A DNA stretch of 64,000 nucleotides from contig NC_079882.1 of NCBI RefSeq assembly GCF_029227915.1, positions 11,718,001 through 11,782,000 on the forward strand. Direction: 5' to 3'. Positions 27,121-38,289 of this stretch are shown here, one piece after another (positions within the stretch are counted from its first letter, which is position 1; every line of letters begins with the position of its first letter). The position numbers and the translations under genes were made by a program. The notes under the pieces were generated by a model that saw nothing but the letters and a program-made list of their open reading frames with translations, was not told the DNA's origin and did not search any database. Source of the DNA: Hydractinia symbiolongicarpus (Eukaryota > Cnidaria > Hydrozoa > Anthoathecata > Hydractiniidae).

Positions 27121-28130
27121 CTGATATACTTAGTTTTAGACAATTTTATTATATTTTAATTTGCAAATAATTTTTTAAAAAACTTTTTACTGGGAGAGAG
27201 AGAGAAAAAGAAAGGGATAATTCTTACTAATTATGTGATATGTTTGTGTTCTGTCGCATGGTGTACTTTGTTTATAGTCACTGTTAGAAAATTTCGCAAT
27301 AAAAAAAAATTAATTTAAAGCAATCATTCTTTTTTGAAATTTAATTCGCAGAATTTGATTCGTGATTTTACGAAAAAACGTAAAGCACACAAAAAAATTC
27401 ATTTCTAAATTTTCTGACAACAAAAACAAACTAGTTTTGCGGGTAGTAAATTTTGTCTTTACGAATATCATTTATAACAGCTAACACTTCATGTACTTTA
27501 TATGCTTAGATTATTTTTTCAACGTCCATTTTTGTATTCTTTCTGTCAATTTGTGACTCTTTAAAAGATTTTCTTTAAAATTAAAAAAAATATATATTTT
27601 TATCCCCCTTAAAATAAGCGAGGCCTATGCTTAAATTTTTGCTTTTAAAAAATAACAAATGTCCAGTATAAAGCTCGAAATCTCAAAACTGTAATTGAAT
27701 ACTCCTTAGTCGATATCACTTTCACTCCTTAGCTGTCACCAGGGCTAAAATTCCCTCTGATAACTCAGAAACTGCAAACGAAAAATACAAACATAGTCTG
27801 CGAAAGTTCATATACATGTTTTTCATAAGCAAGTGGAAATAAGTAATTATGCTTACAGTATGCTCACGTTATGTTTATTAGAGAAACAAATTAAAAACTT
27901 TGACATTGCCTTATCACTTTCATCTCTACTTTGTAAAAAAAGCAACAAAAAACAAACATACAAACAAACAAAACAAACATTATAAGAATTAAAATTTGGG
28001 TAAATAGATTTCGCTGAAGACTTATTTTCTAAAACCACATGGCGGTAAAACATTATTGCTGAAGTTATTCTTAACATTTATATTTCTTTATAATAATCTC
28101 TGGAAAGTTTCGTATAAAAACTACAGTGGT
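27121..28130. other. intergenic region, ABHD6-like copy 2 and DNPEP 3' ends
   Basis: The two flanking genes converge here. The DNA is AT-rich with a short (GA)n run near 27196. No coding feature is recognised. Confidence 0.45.
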
Positions 28131-29531
28131 CTAAGCGTTCATTATGGAAGCGTCGACGAGCGGAAATTTTTGAAAAAATGCTCCAAACAACACGATGGAT
28201 TGTTCCACACTGGATGTACAACAAGTTTCACGAATTGAATGCATGCTCAACTGTGGTCCACCAATGTCAGCTGTGCGTATTCCTAACCTGGCAGATAGGA
28301 TTGGTCCTATGGTTGATCCACACGCAGAATCGTTTCGCACAACAACGTCTTGCAGGGGTACGCCACAATCCGCAGCAATGATACGCATAATGCTTGCAGT
28401 GACTGCAGTAGTTGCGTAACGTTGGTTTGCATTGAACTTTAGTACAGGACCACCATGGAATCTTGGTTTATGACTATTTTCATGTTTTTCTGCATAATTT
28501 GGATGCACGGCATGAGCTTGATCAGCACTTAGTAAATATGAGTTAGCAATAACCTGCTCAAAATTACTTTCAAAATTTTGACAAATTCGTCTGATTATTG
28601 ATTCAGTAAGTAAAGAACATGCTCCTTGAGCGCTTTCTGATCCAACTTCTTCATTGTCGAATAAGGATACAAATCTAACGTTCTTCTCGTTGCTAAGTCC
28701 ATCAGCATGGGTGCAGTTAATCAAAGCTTGCAACGCACAGTACGTATTGAATAAGTTATCAAGGCGTGGTGCGAAAATGAATTCATCATGAGCACCTCCA
28801 ACGGTAGCAGGTTGTGTATCAGCTAGTGCGAGTTCAAAATCCAACAGATCTCCAGGCTTGCAACATAATTCGTTGCAGAGCAAATCAATCAATGCAGAAT
28901 GATGTTTGTCTTCCTCTTCAGGGGATTCTTTCTTCTTGCTATCTGATTCGTTGGCTGGCTGATTAAATTCTTCAGTTGCAAGTATAGGTAGCAAATGAGT
29001 TTCTTTATTGAATACAAACTTGTCATTCATTTCACGCTGAAGATGAATACACAGATGTGGTATGCGTAGTATTGGTTTTGATACATTAACTAGACGGTGC
29101 TCATATTTGTCACCACACTTCACTATAGCACGTCCAGCAACAGTTAAATCGCGATCAAACCAGGTATTCCAAATACCACCACCATAACACTGCACACCAA
29201 CTTGCAGAAATTTACAACTCTCCTTCTTTGATACTGGCTTCACCTTCAAACAAGGGCTGTCTGTGTGTGCACCAATAATTGAAAATCCATTTCCAGCTTC
29301 ATACTTCTCGCCTACTGCAAAAGCTACTAACATTGATTGATTTTTTGTGCAAAAATATTTCTTTCCTCGATTTAAATCCCAGCTTGATTTCTCTGACAGC
29401 TCAACAAAGCCTGCATCTTTCAGCATTTTTCTGCAGGTGTGAACTACATGATACGGGGAAGGACAACGGTTGACAAATTCAACAAGAGACTGTGCAGAGG
29501 ATAAAATCTTTTCCCTTGAGATTGCGGACAT
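28131..29531 (-). CDS. DNPEP: aspartyl aminopeptidase (M18 family), single-exon coding sequence
   Basis: An uninterrupted 466-codon frame, close to the ~475 aa of animal DNPEP. It removes N-terminal Asp or Glu from peptides as a large cytosolic zinc enzyme. Family landmarks are in order: VEFVNRCPSPYH near the start, GAHTDSPCLKVKP (first metal His), GGGIWNTWFDRDL, FAPRLDNLFNTY (bridging Asp), FDNEEVGSESAQG (catalytic Glu pair), DQAHAVHPNY, RNDSACGSTIGP and GGPQLSMHSIRE (last His). Unlike every other complete host gene here, the coding part has no intron. A TTTTAAAG acceptor-like site lies just upstream of the ATG (minus strand), so a 5' UTR intron is possible. It is intact and probably expressed. 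Confidence 0.95.
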   Translation of the reverse strand: MSAISREKILSSAQSLVEFVNRCPSPYHVVHTCRKMLKDAGFVELSEKSSWDLNRGKKYFCTKNQSMLVAFAVGEKYEAGNGFSIIGAHTDSPCLKVKPVSKKESCKFLQVGVQCYGGGIWNTWFDRDLTVAGRAIVKCGDKYEHRLVNVSKPILRIPHLCIHLQREMNDKFVFNKETHLLPILATEEFNQPANESDSKKKESPEEEDKHHSALIDLLCNELCCKPGDLLDFELALADTQPATVGGAHDEFIFAPRLDNLFNTYCALQALINCTHADGLSNEKNVRFVSLFDNEEVGSESAQGACSLLTESIIRRICQNFESNFEQVIANSYLLSADQAHAVHPNYAEKHENSHKPRFHGGPVLKFNANQRYATTAVTASIMRIIAADCGVPLQDVVVRNDSACGSTIGPILSARLGIRTADIGGPQLSMHSIRETCCTSSVEQSIVLFGAFFQKFPLVDASIMNA

Positions 29532-32270
29532 TTTTCCTTTATATACCTTTAAAAAAAAAATTTAGAATACAATTTCTTCATAAGAAATACGATTTTTAGA
29601 AACTAAGGTCATCATGTTTTCTCTTATCTAAAGCTATGGTTTAATTTATTTTTTTTTTGGAGGGGGGTTAATATTCAAAACAATGTTCACACTGGTAATC
29701 AATGAAAGTAATGTAAAAGGCTGGGTGTGTTTTTTCATGCACATTCAAAACAATTGTGTTGCACAAAAGAAGCTGTTGTCACGCTGTTTTCGGGAATTAT
29801 TTTATAGAATATATCATAGTTTTTAATGCCGTCACAATTTTTTTTGATAAAAAAGCAAGAAAAGAAGTTGTTAATCCGCTCATTAATACATTGACAAATA
29901 AGGTATACGATTTTTTTCACGAATTTATAGTTTTGCTTTGTTGAGCCTTAGCAGATCTGAGACAAAGAGTGAAATCGATATGGAAGAGAAAAAATCGATT
30001 TTCTTTATCATAGAGTTCCAAGATGAAGAAACTGTTGTGGAAAAAGAGGTTTTTACTTTTTTATTAAAATGCTTGTGACTATAATGATACTCTTTCAGCG
30101 TGTGAGATAAAAAAAACCGTCTCGCACATTCAATTCATGTGAGTTGACTGCAGCATAAACTTCAGTCAGTCAGGTTTTTTCTTCAGAGATATTTTGAAAA
30201 TTTTTCCTAAAAATTATTACAGGAAATCTTGCAGTAGCTTTTGAGTTGCCAAGTGATGTAATGTTTTAATTTGCATCAAGAGCAAAGCTAATGTGCATAC
30301 ACATGTATATACAGTCAAAAAATATAAATGACATTTCTAAATTTATTACAAGAAATTTTGCCTTAGCTATATAGATGATCAAATTGATCACAGAAATGAA
30401 GTGAAAAAAATGAGACTGATTTCTCTTTTGAATTTGGAAATAATTTTGGCAAGTTATGGAAAATACAGGAAAGTTTGTAAAAAATCACAAATTTTGTACA
30501 TAAAATTTACTTGGGCAATTGCAGCTCTTCTGCATCAGGTTAATAAGGCTATACCTTATTTAAGGCACAAAATAAAATGAACAAAATTAGTGTGGTTTAA
30601 AGACCACTTTAGCAGTGCACATGTCCAGAAACAGGTAAATAATTTAAACATGCAGATACTGCTGCACAGGGCTATTTTTAACAAAAAACTGTTACAATTA
30701 AAATTCATTATTTTTATTTTACCCTTGACTTTGTATATTTTAATGACACACGGTTATGCAATAAATGCAAATAAGAGACTGGCGATAAGGTAGCTAGAGG
30801 AGCTATGCTGAATGGTGTGTTATGTGTTGCAGTTACCACACATTGACATTTCTAGTGTGAATGGGTTTGAGAAGAAAACCTAACATTTTTGAGGCAACTT
30901 ATAAGCCCTAATTAAACCCCCTTGAAAAACATGTTTTTGTGTATTGGCTGGCTGAAACTACAAAGTTGAGCTTTTTTCAAGGATTTCACAATCCTTATTC
31001 CAGGAAATTAACGAGGCACAAATTAACACAAATTTTAAAAATTTGTGGTAAATGTCTCTTTTTAACATGTAACGTAAATATCCAGGACATTAAAAAAGTT
31101 ACTAATCATTTTAAAAACCTGATATTGTAAATATTTTAAAGAGAACAGGAGAAACTGGTTGTTAATGAACATATTCTCAAAATAAAATTGAATACATTTC
31201 CTGATTTGCAATACTATAATGCTTCTTGTAAAGCAGTTGAACTGAATCGTGTTAATTCAATTCTTTTTTCAAGTTTGTCAGTTTTTCCCAACAAAAATTT
31301 AGAATGAAGATGAAATTTGTATGCAAAAGAAGGAAGCATGAGTTAAGCATAATTTTTTTCTTGAACGTTCTTGAATAGTCAGGGGAAACTTTTTAAACAT
31401 GCTGTTATTGTTATAATTAGTGTGCTATCTTCAAACTAAACTTCTTATAAAGCTTAAATAAGCTAACCACAGCAGAACTATGCTGTGTTATACATCAAAT
31501 GCTTATATATGGTTTTTATCTCAGGTCACATCGTGTTTTGTATTTTAATAAAAGAAGTAACTTTAATTTAGCTTTGTTGATAAAACCATGCTTATGTATG
31601 AAAGGATGTTTCTAGCAGTATATTTATGCAAGGAAGTTTCAGTGCAGGTAGAAACATGTGTTTCATCTTCATCATTTTTTTATTAGTTCAAAGTAATACA
31701 CTCAGCCATAGTGCCATGTTTTTCCTGCGTGAGCAGAAATGGAGGTAATGTGTCAGCTTGGTTTGTTTACATTTTTACCTTTATTTCTGTGCGCGCATCG
31801 GGCATTACATAATCACTTAGATACGCGCGCAAGTAAATATCCGGACTGTGATTCCATCCATGTATTGTATTTGGCTACCCACTTCTCCAATCAGTCTCAG
31901 CACTGAAAAAATATTCGAAAGAAAAGCAGGATGTAATTGATGCCTAATTAGAAAGTGTAGTTTATTTATACTGTGATAGCATATTTAAAAGTTTTCCCTG
32001 ACTGAACTCAAATTGCCACAAAAAAACAAAAACTTGAAAACCCACTGCCCACTCAACAACCACGTCAAGTTGACATTTTTTCCTAAGAACAAACATGAAA
32101 GGCAAGCTAATTTTGATATTCAAAGCATATATTCTGTAAATATACATTATATAATCAATTTTACTCTAATACGACGGCTCTTAGCTTGCGTAAATATACA
32201 GAATTTAGCGCCAATTTGCTAAAAAGAAGTTTTACTTTTACCTTACCTTTAGTTTACAACGCGTAGCTCT
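29532..32270. other. gene-poor stretch upstream of DNPEP
   Basis: It should contain the DNPEP promoter. A weak candidate first exon of a divergent gene lies at 29980-30048 and is listed separately. Otherwise I see only AT-rich DNA without a recognisable repeat border. Confidence 0.4.
29980..30048 (+). CDS. candidate first coding exon of a divergent gene (unassigned)
   Basis: ATG begins a 23-codon acidic frame (MEEKKSIFFIIEFQDEE...) ending at GAG before GTTTTT, a weak donor. It lies about 450 bp from the DNPEP start in the opposite direction, as expected for a shared promoter. No following exon of matching phase could be identified, so it may be chance. Confidence 0.2.
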
Positions 32271-33740
32271 GTTCTGCCCAATCTTAGGACACCGACCGAT
32301 CTTAAGACACAGAATTGCCCAGTCTTAAGACTGGCCGGCCGGTCTTAAGACTGGGCAGGGCGTCATAAGATTGGGCGGGAAGCCAGGTTAGGCCAATCTT
32401 CGGACGGCTTCTCAGATTTGTGTTTCTGAACAGGATGGGGTGCGTATGCGCTATTCTTGGAACGCGGGAGCCCGTAACGAAACTTAAACACTATCCCTTA
32501 CTGCAGCGGTTTTACCTGTGATTACTTTTTTTATTTATTCATTAAAAAATAGTTTAGGCAGAATTTAATTTAGGCAGAAGAACCATTATCTAATGGAAGT
32601 TGAATAAATGATAAATAAATAAAATAAATAAACACTATTTATTTTAACACATCAAATTTCGGGTTTAGAAGCGAAAAGCTAATTTGCCAGTACTGTCTAA
32701 AGATTGGGCAGGCCGATCTTTGGACACAGTGAAAAAACAGCACATAAAGACCTCGACCCAGATCGATTATCTCATGTTATGTAATTATAGCTCCTTCAGA
32801 CAATTCAGATGACGAGAATCCTAAGACAGAAGAATGGAACAGGGTGCTTGGGAATCTGAACAAGAATGGCATTTTAAAAACAATTTTAAGAAAATCGCTA
32901 AATCGCCGATTAAATCCACTGCTTGCACAGAAATCTGGCGGAGCGTATCAGGTGGCTGCTAACATGGAGAAGCTGAAAACAGACGACCCAGAATTGGCTA
33001 AGGAATTGGATAATTTCCTCAAAAGTTCATACAGCTCAGAATGGTCTGAATTCTGCCACAAATTCATAAAAACAAACTTTCCAGACACATTACCATTTGG
33101 GAAAAAATATTGTGATACACTATTATACATAGTTGTTAAACTTTTTTCATTGCTATGAACAATGAGCTAGATATCTAAACTAGACAGATTATTTTGACAA
33201 GTCTTGCATCCTTTGTTTTCTTCTCTTTTTGTTCTTTTAGCTATTACATCTTTGTTACTTTCTGGCAAAAGTCCTATAATAAATTCAATGAGTGTTTGTT
33301 TGCCCCCAAATGTGATGTCATTATCTAGCCCTTATAACTTGTAGTAGCTAATTTTAAAAAAAGATTATAAAGTTGTTCTTTCTGAAGAAAAGGTTTATTA
33401 TCAAGGTTCTTTATCCATTTGACTACCCCAATCCCCCAGCTAGCCAAGCTGCATATCTTTAATTTCTTTTGTACTGAGATAAAGTTTCATACCAAACGTA
33501 CCTGATATAATATGTCAGCTTTTTAAATTAGGAAGAAAATTCAACAGTTTATGGTATTGTAGAACTTATATAGTCTAAAATTTTACTTGTTCAATGGCCT
33601 TCTCCACGCGTTCTAAGATTGGGCATGTGCGTCAGAAGATTGGATGGGCCCGTCTTAAGACCGGCCGCCAATTTGTCACTGTCCGAAGATTGGCCAGGCC
33701 AGTCTTAAGACAGGGCGCGTTCCAAGATTGGGCAGAACAG
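32271..33740. mobile_element. TIR element with iterated CCAATCTT / CCAGTCTTAAGACTGG motifs, copy 2
   Basis: GTTCTGCCCAATCTT at 32271-32285 is inverted at the right end (CCAAGATTGGGCAGAAC, ending about 33738). Both terminal 130-bp regions are packed with CCAATCTT, AAGATTGGGC and palindromic CAGTCTTAAGACTGG, and match copy 1 at 4595-5632. The interior (about 32420-33600) is unlike copy 1 and includes an exon-like frame (32795-33158). This pattern suggests a non-autonomous element that captured foreign DNA, or one whose own gene was lost in copy 1. No known transposase motif is seen. Confidence 0.65.
32795..33158 (+). CDS. unassigned exon-like ORF inside the copy-2 TIR element
   Basis: After a good acceptor (TAATTATAG) an open frame of about 120 codons runs to a stop at 33156-33158. 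It starts with an acidic stretch (DNSDDENPKTEEW) and continues with lysine-rich, helix-like sequence (LKTDDPELAKELDNFL, SEWSEFCHKFIK). The composition looks like real protein rather than chance. I do not recognise the family. It could be a captured host exon or part of the element's own gene. Confidence 0.4.
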
Positions 33741-33957
33741 CTCCACCATATTTAAAATTTACATAATAATTTGCAGACCAGATGCGTTTACAAAGCTGAG
33801 GGGTTGTTATGTGGAATAACCTGATCCCCAGGGTCTTGTAAATCCTGAGCCGTAATTATTGTCCTTGAAAATCAACGCATGCGCAGTAAAGACACGCTAG
33901 GTCGAGCAGAATGAAATCGTCGGACAAAACAAAAAATCGTATATAATAAAAGAGAGA

Positions 33958-34065
33958 ATGAATACACGCACTGTCAAACAATTACGCGATATTGCAAAAA
34001 CCCGTGGACTTAAGGTTTATTATAGACTATGTAAGGAGAATCTTTTCAACATATCAAAAACGATA
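33958..34065 (+). pseudogene. mirror copy of the polymerase-gene start in the left inverted repeat
   Basis: The left inverted repeat contains the same ATG and first ~24 codons (MNTRTVKQLRDIAKTRG) as the gene that starts at 37917 on the other strand. After GLK the frame diverges and stops. It is a by-product of the long inverted repeat, not an independent gene. Confidence 0.6.
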
Positions 34066-35160
34066 TAGCAAGCCAGGAACATTGGATTAAAGATGTTAAG
34101 GAGGAGCCCCTGATGCTACCGTATGTTCCGGATAGGTTCAAGACCCAAGGCATGTGCAGTAAGGCTGTTGGGGAGATGCCCGGGTTATTCAAGTATATAC
34201 CGGACCAGTTCAAGACGCAGGGCATGTATAACAAAGTTGTTGGGGAGGAGCCCTGCCAACTAAGGTATGTTCCGGATAGGTTCAAGATGCAGGACATGTG
34301 TAACAAGGCCGTCGAGGATCATTTCCGCATGCTCGAGTATGTCCCCGATAGGTTCAAGACACATGGCATGTGTAACAAGGCCGTCGGGGATCATCTCCGC
34401 ATGCTCGAGTATGTACCGGACCGGCTCAAGACGCAGGACATATGTAACAAGGCCGTCGAGGAGGATTTCAATATGTTCGAGTATGTACCGGACCGGCTCA
34501 AGACGCAGGACATGTGGAACAAGGTCTTTGAGGAGAGGCCCTGGCTGATTTTGGATGTGCCCGACCAGCTCAAGACACAGGACATGTGCAATAGGGCTGT
34601 TGAAAAAGATCCATGGCTGTTTTGATGCGTACTGGATTGGGTTTGTTAACCACAATATGATGTCAAATAGGAACGCCAAGCCTAAATGGCGAAAAGCCTA
34701 TCAACAGAGAAAGAATTAAGGAGGAGCTAGCTCCGATAACATGGCATCCAGATAGGATCATCGATTGGTGTTTTTCAGAGGATGAAAAGGCAGATCTTGA
34801 AAAATGGTGGGGGGCAATCCTGAAAACGTTATCTTACAGCAAAATTGTTGCGAGATAATACTAATAATAAAGATGAGTTTCAAGACACAAGACATGTGTA
34901 ACAAAGCTGTTGAAAAGGAGCCATGGCTGCTGAGGTATGTATCGGACCAAGTCATAACGCGAGACATGTGTAACAAAGTTGTTGAAAAGGAGCCATGGCT
35001 GCTGAGGTATGTACCCGATAGGTTTAAGATGCAGGACATGTGTAATGGGGCTGTTGAAAAGAATCCATGCATACTCCAATATGTGTCGGACTAGTTTAAA
35101 ACACAGGACATGTGCAATAAAGCCGTTGAAAAAGATCCCAAGGTACTTGAATATGTGTAA
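34062..35160 (+). pseudogene. 24-residue tandem-repeat protein (VPDxxKTQxMCxKAV units)
   Basis: Seven units of 72 bp are open at 34113-34625, each of the form V-P-D-x-(F/L)-K-T-Q-x-M-C-N-K-A-V-x-x-x-P-x-x-L-x-Y. After a gap of about 230 bp a second block (34873-35160) carries four more units, interrupted by a TAG near 35092. The repeats therefore span a once longer gene that is now broken by stops. Units with DHFRMLEY and DHLRMLEY are nearly identical in DNA, pointing to recent unit duplication. I recognise the pattern as a repeat type of mobile-element proteins in invertebrates but cannot name a function; it could be a helical solenoid. Confidence 0.6.
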
Positions 35161-35329
35161 CATATAATAAAATGTGCATTAATTGTCAACATAGCTTGAA
35201 AACATGATTTTCATGACCTTTCTTACCGCCATTGGTCTATCCCTACCACATGTAACCCTGGCATGCGTACAAGAGGAGAAAAGGGGTCCAATGAGCGGAG
35301 GATTGAGGACCGTCTTGATGTCATAATAA

Positions 35330-35695
35330 ATGAATGAACAATGTAATGACTGTGAGCGTATATTTGATGCATACGACAGATGCATCTGTGGTCGGAGGTT
35401 TGTGTTAGGCGGTAAAATGTTATGCTGGTACTGCTATCACGAATATATCACATATAACGAAGGTGGCTGCGTATGTACCATGACCTATACAATAAAGAAG
35501 ATGCTGAAATTTGAGAACGAGCTTGTCAATCCAAAACTATTCTACAATTTTGCTACCACGTTTACAAATATCGATGATATCAATGTAGAATACCTGACAG
35601 TTTCGGAAGCCGGGCCTGCTAACGGAGGTAAGGACAAACGATATATAGTAGGGTACCACACACAAGATCTCGTAGTTTGGCGATTGTGCCAATGA
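35330..35695 (+). CDS. small cysteine-rich protein of the Polinton-like element
   Basis: A 121-codon frame. The N-terminal half has CNDC, CIC, CWYC and CVC clusters (residues about 5-50), the layout of a compact zinc-binding domain. The C-terminal half is of mixed composition with a possible helix (TIKKMLKFENELV). It converges on and overlaps the 3' end of the polymerase pseudogene by about 75 bp. The family is unknown; it could be an accessory gene of the element. It is uninterrupted, although its neighbours are broken. Confidence 0.45.
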   Translation: MNEQCNDCERIFDAYDRCICGRRFVLGGKMLCWYCYHEYITYNEGGCVCTMTYTIKKMLKFENELVNPKLFYNFATTFTNIDDINVEYLTVSEAGPANGGKDKRYIVGYHTQDLVVWRLCQ

Positions 35696-37279
35696 GATTG
35701 CTTGCCAATTTGTCCGGTGATGATATCATAAATCGACAGAAATCGATAAACCGTATCTCTATTGTCTTGTACTTCTCGCCATCACCATATCCCATACCTC
35801 CAAGGGGTACCTTGAATTTCACGTTGAAACTGATGCACTTCTCCGTGTTCTCAGCAATGCAGCCTATGTCCTGAGTATCATTTTTTTCACCCAGTTCCCG
35901 GATAAACAGGTGGGCATCATACCCTGAAAGGTTATGGAAGATTACAGGGATGTGGCTGGGTATCCTGTATTTGAGGTTGCATATTGCGTGCGCCGCACCT
36001 GTATACAGACCTGTATAGTGGCAGTGGTCCCTGACCTTACGGTTATTCTCATAATTATCAAAGGGTTTTAGGCAGATATGGCAGTGCGTGGCCTCGTCAT
36101 GTTCCTTTTTTAGGACCTCTGTTAGTTGAGTCATGGGTTGCTGCGGGTAGGTATTATAGAGACGTTTCACCTCATCCTCTAGGTGGTTCACCATACGGGT
36201 GACGCAGTCCTCACCCCTATAGACTTTTAAGGGACCCGGTACGTCCCCGTAAGCAAAGGTACTATAGGTACACCAGCCGGACGGTACGTGTTTACTCAGA
36301 CTTTTCGTCTTGGTATACCTTACATCTTCTACCGGAACTAGCAGACTCTCGAAGTCTGCATAGATGGCAAAGGGTACCTTATATTGCTGCTGTCCATCCC
36401 TATAGTATAGCCATTTTTCAGTCTCATTTGGCATCGTAATCTTGACTGCCTCATGATCGATGCAGTACCTATAATGCTTGTCCCTCGATTCAATTGTGGG
36501 AAATCCCTGTAGACAGTTTAGGCAGAAGTATATTGGGTTCCTATTCTTCAAAGTCTCCTTGCCCAGGAGCCTCGATAGACTTTTGACCGCCGTATAGTGG
36601 GTCTTTTTATCATCGGTGATAAGCAATAGAGTCACCATCTTGGTACGCTCGTTGTGTACCAGTCGACGTAGGATATTTATCTTCTTTCCATCTATATAAA
36701 GGTCGTTCACAGCAATGTCGGTGTTATTTGCCTCAAATTTGTATATATTTTTGATACTTGTTGGGAACTCTATACCATCCCAGTTATAAAGGTCTACATA
36801 GGACCTCAGCTTGCCGATCCTTTGTGGATCTTATTCAATCTCCTCATGATTTAGGGATGCTATAATGGCCCACTTGAACACTCCTCATCCTCATTTTTTG
36901 GGTTAACAATTGCCTTTTTAGAGGCTATCCATTTTGGTAGCTCTATATACGACGAGCTTCTTGTTAATCTCAATTTGTGAAAATCTGCATCGAGTTATAG
37001 GATTTGAGAGATCGTAAAGCCACTCCGAGGTAGTGCCGGATTTTCCACGCCTGTTTTGATTTGGACAAACATCCTATCCAGCACATCATCTACATCGCTG
37101 CCCTGGAATACCGAGGCCATATTACTATGAAAGACCTTCTTCACCTCAATGTACTCATCGTTAGCCCCCTCTATTTTTGAAGGCTTCTTCCACATAATCA
37201 ACAGGGATAACTGTACCTTTGCCGACCACATATCTTCTACCTGGTCCCAAACCAGGGTTTTCACGTTTGATCGCACCAT
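35619..37279 (-). pseudogene. Polinton-type protein-primed DNA polymerase B, broken
   Basis: The longest open part (36710-35619) has the features of Polinton polymerases: a Cys-His segment (CLNCLQGFPT..HYRYC), the exonuclease motif FAIYADFESLL, HCHICLKPF, and the strongly conserved VRDHCHYTG...AHAICNLKYR followed by IPVIFHNLSGYDAHLFI. The palm domain with the polymerase catalytic Asp residues is missing, so the enzyme cannot be active. Homologous N-terminal sequence continues upstream but is broken by an in-frame stop at 36831-36833, a frameshift near 36875-36882 and another stop at 36995-36997. The piece 37279-36995 (…ENPALPRSGFTISQIL) belongs to the same gene. The role in the family is self-synthesis of the element by protein-primed replication. 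Confidence 0.85.
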
Positions 37280-37596
37280 TCCTATATACCCATCAACGTC
37301 GCCCCAACCCCCTATACCAGGAATTCGGAAACTTCGGAAGGTCCTGTGGAGTGCATGCTTATGTTCCCTAGGTGTATAATCTTGCCCCGGCTGTTCATAT
37401 AGATAGTCTTCCTCAGCCTCTTTTTTAACCTCATCATGGAGCGTAGGTCTTGTGTTGGTTGCCCTGTTAGAGATTCATCAACGTACGTTTAAGGGTCGCA
37501 TATGCACTCTTGACCCCCTCTTTTATAGGTTTGGGGACAGTGTTCACAAGCCGGTTATAAAATCCCTTAATTCCATCCATTACAACGGAACGATTT

Positions 37597-37917
37597 TTAG
37601 ACAGATGGTGGCAATACCCAGTTGTACCATTCCCTGATTTTACCCCCGATGGTTGGACGGGTCTTGGCCATCTCCGGTCTCTCGAAGACGTCCATATCCT
37701 CTGATGTTATAGGCTTAGCTGGTTGTTTGGGAGGCCTCCAAGCATACTGCGGTACTTCCTCCGTTGGTTTAACTGGAAGCCTTTTAGGTGGTCTCGGGGC
37801 GTATTGTGGTACATTTTCCAATAGGGTAATCAATTCAGCCTTACGTAGCCTATAATAACCCTTAAGTCCACGTGTTTTTGCAATATCGCGTAATTGTTTG
37901 ACAGTGCGTGTATTCAT
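37597..37917 (-). pseudogene. N-terminal SAP/Rho-N-like segment of the polymerase gene
   Basis: The frame begins at ATG 37917 (MNTRTVKQLRDIAKTRGLKG), inside the right inverted repeat. The first ~35 residues look like a short helix-turn-helix of SAP/Rho-N type (QLRDIAKTRG..RKAELITLL). Then come proline-rich repeats (VPQYA.RPPK twice) and a possible start of the next domain (GGKIREWYNWVLP). It probably was the N terminus of the polymerase protein, since similar segments precede Polinton polymerases, but decayed frames separate it from 37279. It may instead be a separate small gene. Confidence 0.5.
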
Positions 37918-38289
37918 TTTCTCTTTTATTATTTTTTTTTTGTCCGACGATTTCATTCTGCTCGACCTAGCGTGTAGAAAAATTTTTGGACCTCTAATTC
38001 TGTATACTTTGATGACGTCATTACTTATAAGGGACTTTACCCTGCTAGGCATGGCTAGGCATGGCTATGGTACCGGATTTCTTGTGACGTCATTGTTGGA
38101 CGCGCGCGCGACTGCACCAGAAGTAACATTTCTCTATCTCTTCTACTTTACGGCAAAGCGAATTCTTCGAAGCAAAATCAAAACAAACAAAACTGTTCAT
38201 ACTCAGATACATTTTCCCGGCAAATTCGCCGTCCAATTCGCTTCTCTACCATTAAATTTCTTTATCGTCAAAGCTCATTTTTGAACAAG

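Larger units (their letters stand above)
33892..37975. mobile_element. decayed, internally deleted Polinton/Maverick-like element
   Basis: Inverted repeats at 33892-34036 and 37839-37975 (about 140 bp, high identity) start at ACACGCTAGGTCGAGCAG on both ends. Between them lie a broken protein-primed DNA polymerase B (minus strand), a protein made of 24-residue repeats (plus) and a small Cys-rich ORF (plus). Full Polintons are 15-20 kb with integrase, packaging ATPase, protease and capsid genes; none of these is here, so most of the element is deleted. No clear 6-bp target duplication was found at these borders, so the true ends may lie slightly further out. Confidence 0.75.

Noticed and set aside
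34260..35163. Long minus-strand frames opposite the 24-residue repeat array
   Set aside because: They are shadows produced by the periodic DNA; the plus-strand translation gives the coherent repeat protein.
37622..38284. Plus-strand frames over the right Polinton end
   Set aside because: Antisense to the polymerase N-terminal segment and the inverted repeat, with no family resemblance.
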